From: a virus
Virus record (IMG/VR): IMGVR_UViG_3300036945_000943
Location: 1 to 45,855 of that record
Strand: one strand, 5' to 3'
DNA length: 45,855 nt
Under the pieces are notes generated by a model that made no database searches, had not been told where the DNA came from, and saw nothing but the letters and a program-made list of their open reading frames with translations. Numbering within the stretch: the stretch's first letter is position 1; each line of letters opens with the position of its first letter. Both the position numbers and the translations under genes were made by a program. Of the stretch, positions 16,620 to 25,300 are shown in pieces.

Positions 16620-16638
16620 ATTGGTTGCGGGGTGATGT

Positions 16639-16893
16639 GTGTTAGCTGACAAAAAACCATTGCAAGCGTCGGACATGCAAGCCGCAATCACATGGGCTGG
16701 TATTTTCGCACAGACAACTGACCCCGGCATTCCCGGCACTCCCTGGAACGACGGAAGTTACCTTAGATTTTCGATGGGTTCGAGTCTCGGTATTGGTGGT
16801 ATGGCTATAGGTTCTACATTTATTATTGGATCGGCAAGCAGTGGCAGCGGTATCGGTTCTTTTTCAATTGGCTCAACTTTCGTTGTAGGGTAA
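16639..16893 (+). CDS. small Gly/Ser-rich protein with internal repeat, 84 aa
   Basis: A GTG start is preceded by GGGGTG. The second half contains two similar Gly-rich units (GIGGMAIGSTFIIGS and GIGSFSIGSTFVVG), which look like beta-structured repeats. No family is recognised. It lies directly before the fibre-like gene and could be a small structural or fibre-associated protein. Confidence 0.5.
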   Translation: MLADKKPLQASDMQAAITWAGIFAQTTDPGIPGTPWNDGSYLRFSMGSSLGIGGMAIGSTFIIGSASSGSGIGSFSIGSTFVVG

Positions 16894-16895
16894 AA

Positions 16896-17843
16896 ATGTC
16901 AACACGAGCACAACTAAAAGCGTTTTTCCAGACAGGCGACGTACCAACTGAGGTTCAGTTTGCGGACCTGATTGATTCAATGGCTATCGTTAACAGCGAT
17001 ACTCTTGTCTCCCCAAACTTGGGGACTCCATCGTCTGGGGTCGCTACGAACCTGACGGGTAATGCTGCGGGGCTGACAGCAGGCGAAGCTACCGCAGCAC
17101 TAGGCATTAAAACAGCAACGACAACCGTGGTTTTATCGGCAGCAACTGCACCCACAGCGGGGCAGGTTCTTACAGCGTCTTCGACTACGTTAGCCGCATG
17201 GGCAACACCTTCCGGTGGTGGAGGCATTCCGACAGCGATTACGGTTGCAAACGAAGCATCAGACACTACATGCTTTCTCGCTTTTGTGACAGCAGCGACG
17301 GGCGACCTTGGACCAAAAACAAACGCTGCATTAACTTTTAACGCATCGACCGCTTCGCTTGCTTGCACCACTTTTGTTGGTGCTTTGACGGGCACGGCGA
17401 GCAACGTAACGACGAATGCTAACCTTACCGGCCACGTAACAAGTGTTGGAAACGCTGCGGTACTTGGATCGTTTACTAAAGCCCAACTCGACGCTGCGGT
17501 AAGCGATGGAAATGTTCTCTACGTTGGAGACGTTGGTCCTTTCGCACTCGTCACCGAAGCCACGACTGCCAGAACCCTATTGCTCACCGATGCACAAAAA
17601 TACATTCGTTGCACTTCGGCCTCAGCAACTTCCGTCACGGTCCCCCCCCAAGCATCTGTTGCTTGGGTAGCCGATACGGAAATCGTGGTTGAACGTGCTG
17701 GAACTGGATCACTAACGATTGTTGCTGGTGCTAGTGTCACTCTCCAGTCACCTCGTACACTGGTTGCTGATGTTCGGTATAGTGCCGTTACTCTGAAACG
17801 TGTTGCGTTGAATGAATGGGTTGTTGCGGGAGGAACTGTCTAA
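16896..17843 (+). CDS. tail-fibre-like protein
   Basis: The 315-aa protein is rich in Ala, Thr, Ser, Gly and Val and poor in charged residues. It has fibre-like repeats such as NLTGNAAGLTAG and NLTGHVTSVGNAAVLGSFTK. The N-terminus (RAQLKAFFQTGDVPTEVQFADLIDSM) resembles the short helical start of many phage fibre or baseplate-bound proteins. The C-terminal 100 residues look like a separate beta domain. Together with the next gene it probably builds the host-binding apparatus. Confidence 0.65.
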   Translation: MSTRAQLKAFFQTGDVPTEVQFADLIDSMAIVNSDTLVSPNLGTPSSGVATNLTGNAAGLTAGEATAALGIKTATTTVVLSAATAPTAGQVLTASSTTLAAWATPSGGGGIPTAITVANEASDTTCFLAFVTAATGDLGPKTNAALTFNASTASLACTTFVGALTGTASNVTTNANLTGHVTSVGNAAVLGSFTKAQLDAAVSDGNVLYVGDVGPFALVTEATTARTLLLTDAQKYIRCTSASATSVTVPPQASVAWVADTEIVVERAGTGSLTIVAGASVTLQSPRTLVADVRYSAVTLKRVALNEWVVAGGTV

Positions 17844-17844
17844 T

Positions 17845-19485
17845 ATGTTTTTTCAAACAACAGCCGGGAAATCGCGAGACACTACGCTACTGCTAAGCGA
17901 CTCAATGGACGCTCAAGGTAATTGGGTTGCTGTAGTTTCCGATACGCAAGTGTGGAACGGATCGTACAGCCAAGCTACGTTCGATTGGGAAAAGACGATC
18001 AAGATCCCGATCACGAATCTGACTGCAACGAGTGTTGTTCGAACCGTGGTTAAGCTCGCAACAACAGCAGCAGATTTCCGCATCCTGAATGCGTATAACT
18101 CGACGGTATCTGCAGCTTCAAGAGCAGCGGGCCACACGTACCGACGCAATAATGGGAGTAGCACGTTCCTTGGATTAGATATGGGTTTTGCTTACGATTC
18201 AAACACGTTCTATAACGCTGCAAAAGATTGCAACTTTCAGGCCGATTCGGTACTCGAAATTGAACTTGAGTCACTTAATACGAGTGCTTCCGACGATTCG
18301 ACTGTCCGAGTTTTCGATACAAAGTTGGGATTCCGTCAGAAGATATTGGAATACAATCGGGGTCCGTCATTCTTGGGACGATCATTTGCTGACTTTATCG
18401 GTTTGCAGTCGACGGGTGGCATAGACTCGGTAAAAGTTTTCAACGCATCAAGTCCGGCTTGGTCCTCGCAAACGATTGCGTACTCAAATGCGGCAATCTA
18501 CTGGAGTCCGAACAATTGGTATGACTCCGGTTCTGCAAAGATCACTCACAATTCGGGTGCTTATTTTAAGTTCAAGACAACTAGCAACAAAATCGTTGTT
18601 GTATGCCCAAGCACGACAGTGTACCAAAGACCACTTGAACTTAACTGGTCGGTGGATGGTGTTGAGCAAGCAAGCTACCCAGTTCCCTACGGTACTTCTG
18701 GTGTAACCGAACTGATCTTGAGTGAGTCGCTTGGGCGATCATTAAAGGAAATCAAAGTCCAATACTCAACACTAAGCCGAATCGACACGGGGACAGCATA
18801 CGCCGAAGATCGTTGGACGACTTCTAGTGCGCATCGGCTAGTCGTCACCGGCATTAAGATTGACGCATCGGCTTCGATCTCAGCGACAACGCCGCGTCCT
18901 TTGTCGTTAACTATTTTCGGAGATTCGATTACAGAGCAAGCCGTACCAGGATTGGCTCATCAAGGCTATGCAGCGAAACTAGCTGACGCGATTAACGCAG
19001 AATATTCACAGATTGCTTTTGGCTACTTGGGTATCGAATACGAGTACGGTGCCGATACACCGGCCCCAAGATTGGTCGATAGCTGGAACTTGCATTTTCA
19101 AGGTCAATCAAGGCTAACGACTGGATCACTAACACCGCAACCAGACATCATTGCAATAAATATCGGGACGAACGATCATGCTCTCGGTGGACCGGTAGCG
19201 ACTGCGACTTTCGAATCGAATCTGAATACGATTCTGACCGCGATGCGAACCGCAGCTCCGACTGCAAAAGTAGTGGTGATTGTGCCGTTTGCTTTGCGGT
19301 ACGCGACTCAAATTGCAGCGGCTGTTTCGGGTAGATCGAATATGTTTGTGACTAATTTAGGGGCAACAGGTCAGACGTTTGTAGCCTCACCAAACTCAGA
19401 CGACAACCTACATCCGAACGTAACAGGCTCGGCATTGGCAGCAACAGCGATTGCAGCGGACTGGACTACGCAGGGGATTATTTAG
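17845..19485 (+). CDS. SGNH/GDSL esterase-domain tail protein
   Basis: From the ATG at 17845 (GGGAGGA upstream) the protein has 546 aa. The first 340 residues look like beta-rich tail or adhesion modules. The C-terminal domain shows the SGNH hydrolase blocks: GDSIT with nucleophile Ser361, IGTND (440-444) and DDNLH with Asp520 and His523. Such enzymes remove acyl or acetyl groups from sugars or lipids. On a virion it would trim a surface glycan at adsorption. It lies between head and connector genes, whereas receptor-binding genes usually lie behind the tape measure gene. Confidence 0.85.
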   Translation: MFFQTTAGKSRDTTLLLSDSMDAQGNWVAVVSDTQVWNGSYSQATFDWEKTIKIPITNLTATSVVRTVVKLATTAADFRILNAYNSTVSAASRAAGHTYRRNNGSSTFLGLDMGFAYDSNTFYNAAKDCNFQADSVLEIELESLNTSASDDSTVRVFDTKLGFRQKILEYNRGPSFLGRSFADFIGLQSTGGIDSVKVFNASSPAWSSQTIAYSNAAIYWSPNNWYDSGSAKITHNSGAYFKFKTTSNKIVVVCPSTTVYQRPLELNWSVDGVEQASYPVPYGTSGVTELILSESLGRSLKEIKVQYSTLSRIDTGTAYAEDRWTTSSAHRLVVTGIKIDASASISATTPRPLSLTIFGDSITEQAVPGLAHQGYAAKLADAINAEYSQIAFGYLGIEYEYGADTPAPRLVDSWNLHFQGQSRLTTGSLTPQPDIIAINIGTNDHALGGPVATATFESNLNTILTAMRTAAPTAKVVVIVPFALRYATQIAAAVSGRSNMFVTNLGATGQTFVASPNSDDNLHPNVTGSALAATAIAADWTTQGII

Positions 19486-19589
19486 TGTTTGACGCAATCG
19501 GTAAAGACATTCGCAACTTCCTCGTCGGAGCCGCTCTAGTCCTAGTCGGGCTAGTTGCGGTCATCTGGTGTTTGGTTTCGGCTTATTAG
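19485..19589 (+). CDS. 34-aa single-pass membrane peptide
   Basis: A GTG start overlaps the stop of the esterase gene (taGTG) and has GGGGA 7 bp upstream. The product has a short polar N-terminus (FDAIGKDIRNF) and one membrane segment (LVGAALVLVGLVAVIWCLVS). It is shorter than most gene finders accept. A lysis-accessory or membrane-docking role is possible; no family is recognised. Confidence 0.5.
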   Translation: MFDAIGKDIRNFLVGAALVLVGLVAVIWCLVSAY

Positions 19590-19597
19590 TCGGACAC
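19590..19597 (+). promoter_or_regulatory. stop-linked TCGGACA motif
   Basis: TCGGACAC follows directly after the TAG stop of the membrane peptide, 51 bp before the ATG at 19649. It is one of four similar motifs before late genes. Its function is unknown. Confidence 0.3.
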
Positions 19598-19648
19598 CTT
19601 TTGGCAAAATCGGACCGCTAACGATTCATTCCAATCATTGAGCAAATC

Positions 19649-19957
19649 ATGAAGCTAGTCGAAATCACATCAAGCCAATCCGGTCCCTTCTACGCGTTTC
19701 CACTGTCGCAAGCGCCATCGCTCGCGAACTGGCTGACGAAGCGCGTAGCTCTCACCGGATCAAGCGGGTATTTCAGCGGATCGGTCAACACAACCCTGGA
19801 TGGAGAAACTTGGCTCGTTTTCTCGGGTGCATCGCAACCAGCAAGCTTTGACGATTGGCTATTTAAGGCTGACTTCTCTGTTCCAAAGTTTGGAGACGCT
19901 CAAAGATGGGCGAGCCCAACGAATACGCTCGATGTGACCGTCACGAGGGTTCCGTAG
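19649..19957 (+). CDS. hypothetical structural protein, 102 aa
   Basis: Not recognised. The protein is beta-rich, with many aromatic and Ser residues, no membrane segment and low Lys content. It is the first of a run of four small genes between the esterase gene and the tail tube gene, where connector and tail completion genes are expected. Confidence 0.55.
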   Translation: MKLVEITSSQSGPFYAFPLSQAPSLANWLTKRVALTGSSGYFSGSVNTTLDGETWLVFSGASQPASFDDWLFKADFSVPKFGDAQRWASPTNTLDVTVTRVP

Positions 19958-19958
19958 C

Positions 19959-20381
19959 ATGGCCGTCGTCTTAACGTTTTGCGAGTTCTTTGGATGCTCG
20001 GGCGGCGGCGGTCCAAGTGACTACGATTCGGAAGACTCAATCGATTATTCGTTTCATTTGCAGTTGGATCAGGCTGGAAAATCGTTCGTCTATGTCAACG
20101 ACAACGGATCGACTTCGACATTCTTCGCGATCATCCATAAAGAGCGAAAAACAAAAGTCGAGACCGAACACGGGTTCGAAGAAATGACTTTGCGCGAAGT
20201 GAAATTCCCAGCGAACAATACCACTGGCAGGGCAACCGTTCTGATGCACGCAGAATGCCGCGTTGGATCGGTCAAATATCAGATCCGAAGCTTCGAACGG
20301 AAAGCGGATTTTTGGGTTTGCGAATTGAAGCGAGTCAACACCGGCGAAGTATCTCGTTCGAATCGTCGGGGGAAAATGTAA
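19959..20381 (+). CDS. hypothetical protein in the connector position, 140 aa
   Basis: Not recognised. A Gly/Ser/Asp-rich N-terminus (CSGGGGPSDYDSEDS) is followed by beta-rich sequence with alternating charge. It starts 2 bp after the gene before. A head closure or stopper role would fit the order, but nothing in the sequence proves it. Confidence 0.55.
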   Translation: MAVVLTFCEFFGCSGGGGPSDYDSEDSIDYSFHLQLDQAGKSFVYVNDNGSTSTFFAIIHKERKTKVETEHGFEEMTLREVKFPANNTTGRATVLMHAECRVGSVKYQIRSFERKADFWVCELKRVNTGEVSRSNRRGKM

Positions 20382-20383
20382 CT

Positions 20384-20917
20384 ATGGGTCTGATTCTCGA
20401 TACCCAAGATTGCTTGCGACGCATGATCTCGCGATGTACCGCGTTGCAATTGTGGTCCGGAAATTCATTCAGCGAGGCTCAGTTGTTGGCCCGCGTTTAT
20501 CTCGATGCGATTCCCGGCCCGGCAGTTGGAACGCTCCACACGCTCGAAGAGCTTGAAGCGTTGAGGCCTTTCGTGTTGGTCGGTGTGAACAGTCAATCAC
20601 CGATCCGAATTCAGCGCGACGCAATGGGTGGTGGATCTTCGTTTAGCCCGAGCGGATCGATTATGGTGATGATCGAACAAAACACGGTAGGGGCAACCGA
20701 AGCGGAGATTGACCGCAATTTTGCGACGAAGCTTGAATCGTTTTTGTATTCGGGGAATCCGTCCCATCCAGGGTTGATCGATCAGCTCGACGCAGCGGAT
20801 TCGATTGCGATCCAAGAGATCAACGGTGAAGGAATCTACCGAGTGCAGCCAGAAGAAGAGGTTTCGAAGGGCTCGGCACAGCGGGCTTATTTCCGAATCG
20901 ACTGGGGCACGAAATGA
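20384..20917 (+). CDS. putative tail completion or connector protein, 177 aa
   Basis: The ATG at 20384 has GGGGGA upstream and follows the previous stop by 2 bp; an open frame back to 20255 lies inside the gene before. The protein combines helical parts with beta segments (FVLVGVNSQSPIRIQRD, GSIMVMIEQN, AYFRIDWGTK). Place and size fit a tail terminator-type protein. It overlaps the following gene by 4 bp. Confidence 0.5.
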   Translation: MGLILDTQDCLRRMISRCTALQLWSGNSFSEAQLLARVYLDAIPGPAVGTLHTLEELEALRPFVLVGVNSQSPIRIQRDAMGGGSSFSPSGSIMVMIEQNTVGATEAEIDRNFATKLESFLYSGNPSHPGLIDQLDAADSIAIQEINGEGIYRVQPEEEVSKGSAQRAYFRIDWGTK

Positions 20918-21441
20918 TTGGCGTGATCCGGATCACTCAGTTCGTTGCACTCACTCGAACTGGCGACAAGAAAGAGATTCGGGCCTCGTTGAAAACGTCT
21001 TGGTATAACGCTGGAAAATTCTTCCATCTGAATTTGCGAGACAAGCGATTCACCAAAGAGCACGCGATGAAAGCTGGGTACACACTTCGAAAGGGCGAGG
21101 CATCTGGCGCAGGAACAAAAAATTTCTTCCGGTCTTACACTGGCAGGAAACTCAAGAAGTTTGGCCATACTCGACCGCTTGAATTTACAGGAGAGACGCG
21201 GGCCGCGGTGCGAACAGCGAGCATATCGAGCACATCGAACGGTGGTAAAGTTTCTTACCCCGGCGCAAAGAAGTTCAATTATAAAAATCCGTTTTCGAAT
21301 CCGACAATGAATCTCAATTTAGAGTTCCGAAAGGTGCTACCTGATGAAGCCGACTTGATTGCAAAACAGATCAATTCGGAGATCAATTCTAATTGGGTTT
21401 TCAACAACAACGCACGCTCTTACGTGAACTTCAATTCCTAA
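20914..21441 (+). CDS. putative head-tail connector/tail protein, 175 aa
   Basis: The basic protein has a beta-rich centre (RPLEFTGETRAAVRTASISS, VSYPGAKKFNYKNP). A helical end (EFRKVLPDEADLIAKQINSE) recalls HK97 gp10-like or virion morphogenesis proteins placed before the tail tube gene. The resemblance is weak; position carries most of the weight. Confidence 0.5.
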   Translation: MIGVIRITQFVALTRTGDKKEIRASLKTSWYNAGKFFHLNLRDKRFTKEHAMKAGYTLRKGEASGAGTKNFFRSYTGRKLKKFGHTRPLEFTGETRAAVRTASISSTSNGGKVSYPGAKKFNYKNPFSNPTMNLNLEFRKVLPDEADLIAKQINSEINSNWVFNNNARSYVNFNS

Positions 21442-21447
21442 CTCGGT

Positions 21448-21461
21448 TCTAACTCGGACAT
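21448..21461 (+). promoter_or_regulatory. TCGGACA motif before the tail tube gene
   Basis: TCTAACTCGGACAT lies 70 bp before the tail tube ATG. A partial copy (TAACTCGG) starts in the stop codon just upstream. The interval 21442-21530 shows no other clear element. Confidence 0.35.
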
Positions 21462-21530
21462 GATTCTCTGATGAATTCCAATTCATTCTTGCACTGATCA
21501 TTTCGTGTCAAGAAATTTAGGATTCTGTCG

Positions 21531-22466
21531 ATGACGATTTATACCGGTCACAGCGTTAAGATTCATCCAGACGGGGCAACGGCAGTTCTCGTCGGTGGCA
21601 TCACTCAGATGGACGCGGATGTTGGCACCGAGATCAATTCGGAAGAGGTAGCCGGTAGCCCATACGCTCTCAACACGACGATCAAAAGCGTCAAGCCGAA
21701 GCTGATGTTTTCGTCTCGCGATCTCAAGAAGCTCATTGACGCTTGCGGTCTGATCGGATTGACGATCAAGGGGGCCACAAACCCGGGTGTTGAAATGTGG
21801 CAAGCGTTGATCGAAAACGGTGTTGTCAAATCAGGATCGTTTCACAAGAAAATTATGATGCCAGAAGGTCGCTTGATGATTCGCAAGATTTCTTGCAGTC
21901 ATCAGGAAGATGCACAGATCGACATGGAGGCAGCGGCGATATTCGACGGCACAAACTTGCCATTCATTCCGTCGGCCTCGAATCTGGCTTTGCCTGGCAC
22001 TCCAGCCGATCCGCAGCGGCATACATTGCACTCGGTGACGTTTGGAGGTGTTTCGATTCCGTGTGTTCAGTCACTTGATATTGATTTTGGTCTAACTCTG
22101 GACTCGTTCGGTTGTGATTCGGATATCTACGATACGCATTTACTGCTTTCCAAGATTCAGCCGATGATTTCGCTAAAGACGCTTCGGCCTGGTCAATTCC
22201 TGGCAAGCGGTGGCGTTCCGCTGGCTGGCCTGGTTGGTACTCACGCAAACACGACGATCAAGCTTCGTAAGCGAGCTACCGGGGCTACTCCGTTCGTTGC
22301 TGACGCGACTGCGGAACATATCGTTATCACAACAAATGGACTGCTGACGATTGATAAAGCGTTCTCGGCGAGTGGCAACAAACGCGGTGAGATTGCGTAC
22401 AAGATCACTACGCGATTCGACGGTACAAACGTTCCTTTGATCTTTAGCACGGCATCGGCTTTGTAA
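21531..22466 (+). CDS. major tail (tube) protein
   Basis: The 311-aa protein starts with a tube-like beta domain (YTGHSVKIHPDGATAVLVGGIT, INSEEVAGSPYALNTTIK). It ends in further beta-rich sequence. It has its own leader of nearly 90 bp, as expected for an abundant protein. It sits before the small chaperone genes and the tape measure gene, the usual place of the tube gene in siphoviruses. The assignment is by order and general form. Confidence 0.65.
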   Translation: MTIYTGHSVKIHPDGATAVLVGGITQMDADVGTEINSEEVAGSPYALNTTIKSVKPKLMFSSRDLKKLIDACGLIGLTIKGATNPGVEMWQALIENGVVKSGSFHKKIMMPEGRLMIRKISCSHQEDAQIDMEAAAIFDGTNLPFIPSASNLALPGTPADPQRHTLHSVTFGGVSIPCVQSLDIDFGLTLDSFGCDSDIYDTHLLLSKIQPMISLKTLRPGQFLASGGVPLAGLVGTHANTTIKLRKRATGATPFVADATAEHIVITTNGLLTIDKAFSASGNKRGEIAYKITTRFDGTNVPLIFSTASAL

Positions 22467-22467
22467 T

Positions 22468-22707
22468 ATGACAGCAGCATTTGACGACGGATTGACGGCA
22501 TCGGACGTTCTTTCGCGTGTGTACGGGCATGGCCTATTGCACTGCGACAAGATGCTTGAGGATGTGAGCGCTCAGGATCGGGCAAAGATTGTCGAGGCTT
22601 ACGACGCTGGCGATATTGAAGCAATTGCCTCGATTCTGGACGGATCAAAAGAAAAACCGGTTGAGACGAAGAAAAAGCCAGCCAAGGGAAAGTCTCAGGC
22701 TGAATAG
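22468..22707 (+). CDS. small protein upstream of the chaperone gene, 79 aa
   Basis: The acidic N-terminal helical part (SAQDRAKIVEAYDAGDIEAI) is followed by a Lys/Glu/Pro-rich tail. It starts 1 bp after the tube gene, and its stop overlaps the next start (taGTG). It may be part of the tail assembly chaperone system. No family is recognised. Confidence 0.55.
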   Translation: MTAAFDDGLTASDVLSRVYGHGLLHCDKMLEDVSAQDRAKIVEAYDAGDIEAIASILDGSKEKPVETKKKPAKGKSQAE

Positions 22708-23405
22708 TGCTCTCCTACTTTGTCCAAAAAGATGTTTCGTTCGGTGATCTCGCGTCGATTGGGTTGGCTCACATTTGCGAAAAGCCAAGTGCTTTGGTAT
22801 GTCGGCAGGTCATCGGCGGGCCGTTTGGTTTCGGCTACGCGCTCGGATCAACCGAAACGATTGGCGAGCCACGAATCGGATACTATCCGGACCGTCAACA
22901 GATTCAAAACTTTGGCAATTTCGCGATCGCTCGCGATACGGAATCGGTGTTCAATCCAGAGTGCTTGCGTCGATCGAGCAGCATTCAGTCACACCCCTGG
23001 CAGGACTGGTCCGGCAATACCTGGCAGATTCCGATTGCTCGCCGTTGGGTTGATGGCTCGGGGAATCCAGTTGTTCAGTGTGCATTGCCTCGATTCTTGT
23101 CGGTGAATGAAACCGGTGATTGGGTCTATGGTGGCGTTCTGCCGAAGCATGAGAAGCTTTGGAGTCTTGCGAATAAGTTTGTTGATGATTCGTTAGAAGC
23201 AATGGAGTCGGCAACAGGAGAAACGTTTCTGATTCCTATGCCTAATCTTGATGACGTTTGTGACGTTGTTTTTGGTGCTAACTATCGGGTGAGCAAATTC
23301 GAAATTGCATTTCTAAAAACGCTGATAGATTCAAGTTGTTTCGAGATCATGAAACTGGTGAAAGACGATCCAGGGTTCGAACAAATTCAAAAAAAAACGG
23401 ATTGA
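22707..23405 (+). CDS. putative tail assembly chaperone (0-frame product)
   Basis: A GTG start overlaps the previous stop. The 0-frame product has 232 aa with a helical C-terminus (LDDVCDVVFGANYRVSKFEI...). It ends in a run of nine As (23389-23397) just before the TGA at 23403. A -1 shift there would add 36 residues and end at 23506, directly before the tape measure gene. Position and frameshift match the gpG/gpGT chaperone logic of siphoviruses. The sequence itself is not recognised. Confidence 0.65.
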   Translation: MLSYFVQKDVSFGDLASIGLAHICEKPSALVCRQVIGGPFGFGYALGSTETIGEPRIGYYPDRQQIQNFGNFAIARDTESVFNPECLRRSSSIQSHPWQDWSGNTWQIPIARRWVDGSGNPVVQCALPRFLSVNETGDWVYGGVLPKHEKLWSLANKFVDDSLEAMESATGETFLIPMPNLDDVCDVVFGANYRVSKFEIAFLKTLIDSSCFEIMKLVKDDPGFEQIQKKTD

Positions 23406-23506
23406 GGTACTGGGAATACATTATTTGGAGTCGAAAGGCTCTCAACGGGATCGAGTCTAACTATCTTCCAACCATTGCTGATCTACGATTCTTTGCGGGT
23501 GACTAA
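23390..23506 (+). other. putative -1 ribosomal frameshift site and extension frame
   Basis: In the 0 frame the run reads caA AAA AAA, an ideal slippery heptamer at 23390-23396. After a -1 slip the frame stays open for 36 codons, reading among others RYWEYIIWSRKALNGIESN, and stops with the TAA at 23504-23506, directly before the tape measure ATG. The extension looks like real coding sequence, and this interval would otherwise be an unused 101-bp gap. A sequencing error in the A run would be the other explanation. Confidence 0.7.
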
Positions 23507-25300
23507 ATGGCTGGAGTTGTTGTTGAGCTGACCGGTGACGAAGCGAAATTGCTTCGGTCAATGCAAAAAGTTATTGACCAAAATGCAAAGGTCGTTGACT
23601 CGTTTAAAAAGAGCAAGAAGGACGCGAATGATTCGTTCGATTCTGTGGTTAGTAAGATCTCTGGTGTAGTCGCTGGTTATGCTTCCGTGAGTACGGCCAT
23701 CAATCTTGCAACTGTTGCTCAACAGGGATTGGCTGACAAACAGAAAGAAACATTGCAGCTTGCAAAAGATTTGGCGGCGGCTCAACAAGAGGCAGCGAAG
23801 AACCTTGCGGGCAATAAAGAGCAGGCAATTTCTGATGCTCTTCTCAAGACGGTTCCAGAAATCGCAAAGGCTACTTCCTTTAGCGATCTCTCAAAGATTA
23901 CAACCGCGTTAGGTTCGAGTGCATCGATTGTTGGTGAGGATAAAGCACGTAGCGCCGTCGAAGTATCAGCACAGTTGACTCGATTCAAAAAAGACGATTT
24001 GCAGAGTACAGCAACATCGACGGCCGACATCATGAAGGCGGCACAGATTGGTGGTAAAGAAGCGATGTCGTTGCTTTTGACTGCTGGCGCTGTTGCTCGA
24101 CCAGAAGAGCTACCCAAACTGGCTGGGGGTGCTAGCCGTGCGATCTATGCTGGTGTCGATGCGAGCCCCAATCAAGCACCAGTTGAGGCCGCAAAAGATA
24201 CAGCCGCATTGTTTGCAGTATTTTCGAAGGTCGATAAGAAAGGAGAATCGGCAGCAACGGCAACGATTCAGATGATCGAGTTGCTTCGCGAGACGTTTAA
24301 TCCAACCAGGGATGATCGAGCAAAAAGGGATGATCGAGTTGCTGAGTTGCTGAAAGAGCAATCGATCACAGCCGAAGAGCAAGTTGCAATTGATCGTGCG
24401 ATGCTGAACATTCAACAGAAAGAAGTTTTGGTAAAACGGCTTAATCCAAACGATATGGGGCTAACGGCTCAGGATGTTCGTCTGGATTTGGCCGAGGCAA
24501 AAGCGTCATTGGTTCGAGCTCAGAAATCATCGGGGATCGGAGACAAGGAAACCGAAGAACTGAGACGATTGCAATTGCAGCAAAATCTATCCGCAAACGA
24601 TCCTGGAACGCTTCGCGGTCGAATGGCTGCGATTCAACAGAGTCCAGAGCTATTGAGAACAGCCGAAGCGAATTTGAAAGGTGAGGCGGCTTTTAAGTCG
24701 ATCGCTCAAGGGTTCTTTGACCCCAATTCGATCCATATGAAAGGACTGAACGAAGCACTTCAAAACGTTACGACAGACACGAAGAAATTCGATGAATCAT
24801 TAAAGACGATGGAGATCACTCCGCAGCAAAAACTTGCTCTGGGTGGTGAGAAAGTAGATACACAAGTCGAGATCAACAAAATGAAAAATGTTGGGCTCGC
24901 GGCCAAAGAACAGATTGTTGACATCGAAAGAAAAGCATTGAAGGGAACCAACGTTGACTTGGTTACATCGGCAAGCAATCAGGAAGTTCCATTAATAGAT
25001 AGTTTCTCTCGATCGATGCGAGACGTTGGCGGAAACGCTGAATATTCAATGCGTTCACTGGATGCGAGATCTCAATATCTTCAGCAACAAGGTGGAGGTA
25101 TGGCAGATGAATTCCGTCTCCTGGTCACGGCAATGCAAGAACTGGTTGCGATCAGTAAAGCCAACGGAGTCAGCAAAGATTCTATTGATCGGCAGACTGC
25201 CGTACTGACTGAAACCAAAGAGATTTTGAACTCTCGATTGACTGACGGACCGAATCCAAACGCAATTCGCGCCCAGGCTCAGCAAGGAGCCAATCAATAA
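23507..25300 (+). CDS. tape measure protein
   Basis: The 597-aa protein is almost entirely helical, with long Ala/Gln/Lys/Glu-rich stretches (LAKDLAAAQQEAAKNLAGNK), a hydrophobic patch near residues 50-70 and Gln-rich C-terminal parts. It follows the frameshift chaperone gene directly. It sets tail length; at the usual ratio of roughly 0.15 nm per residue the tail would be near 90 nm, an inference. Its stop overlaps the next start. Confidence 0.8.
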   Translation: MAGVVVELTGDEAKLLRSMQKVIDQNAKVVDSFKKSKKDANDSFDSVVSKISGVVAGYASVSTAINLATVAQQGLADKQKETLQLAKDLAAAQQEAAKNLAGNKEQAISDALLKTVPEIAKATSFSDLSKITTALGSSASIVGEDKARSAVEVSAQLTRFKKDDLQSTATSTADIMKAAQIGGKEAMSLLLTAGAVARPEELPKLAGGASRAIYAGVDASPNQAPVEAAKDTAALFAVFSKVDKKGESAATATIQMIELLRETFNPTRDDRAKRDDRVAELLKEQSITAEEQVAIDRAMLNIQQKEVLVKRLNPNDMGLTAQDVRLDLAEAKASLVRAQKSSGIGDKETEELRRLQLQQNLSANDPGTLRGRMAAIQQSPELLRTAEANLKGEAAFKSIAQGFFDPNSIHMKGLNEALQNVTTDTKKFDESLKTMEITPQQKLALGGEKVDTQVEINKMKNVGLAAKEQIVDIERKALKGTNVDLVTSASNQEVPLIDSFSRSMRDVGGNAEYSMRSLDARSQYLQQQGGGMADEFRLLVTAMQELVAISKANGVSKDSIDRQTAVLTETKEILNSRLTDGPNPNAIRAQAQQGANQ

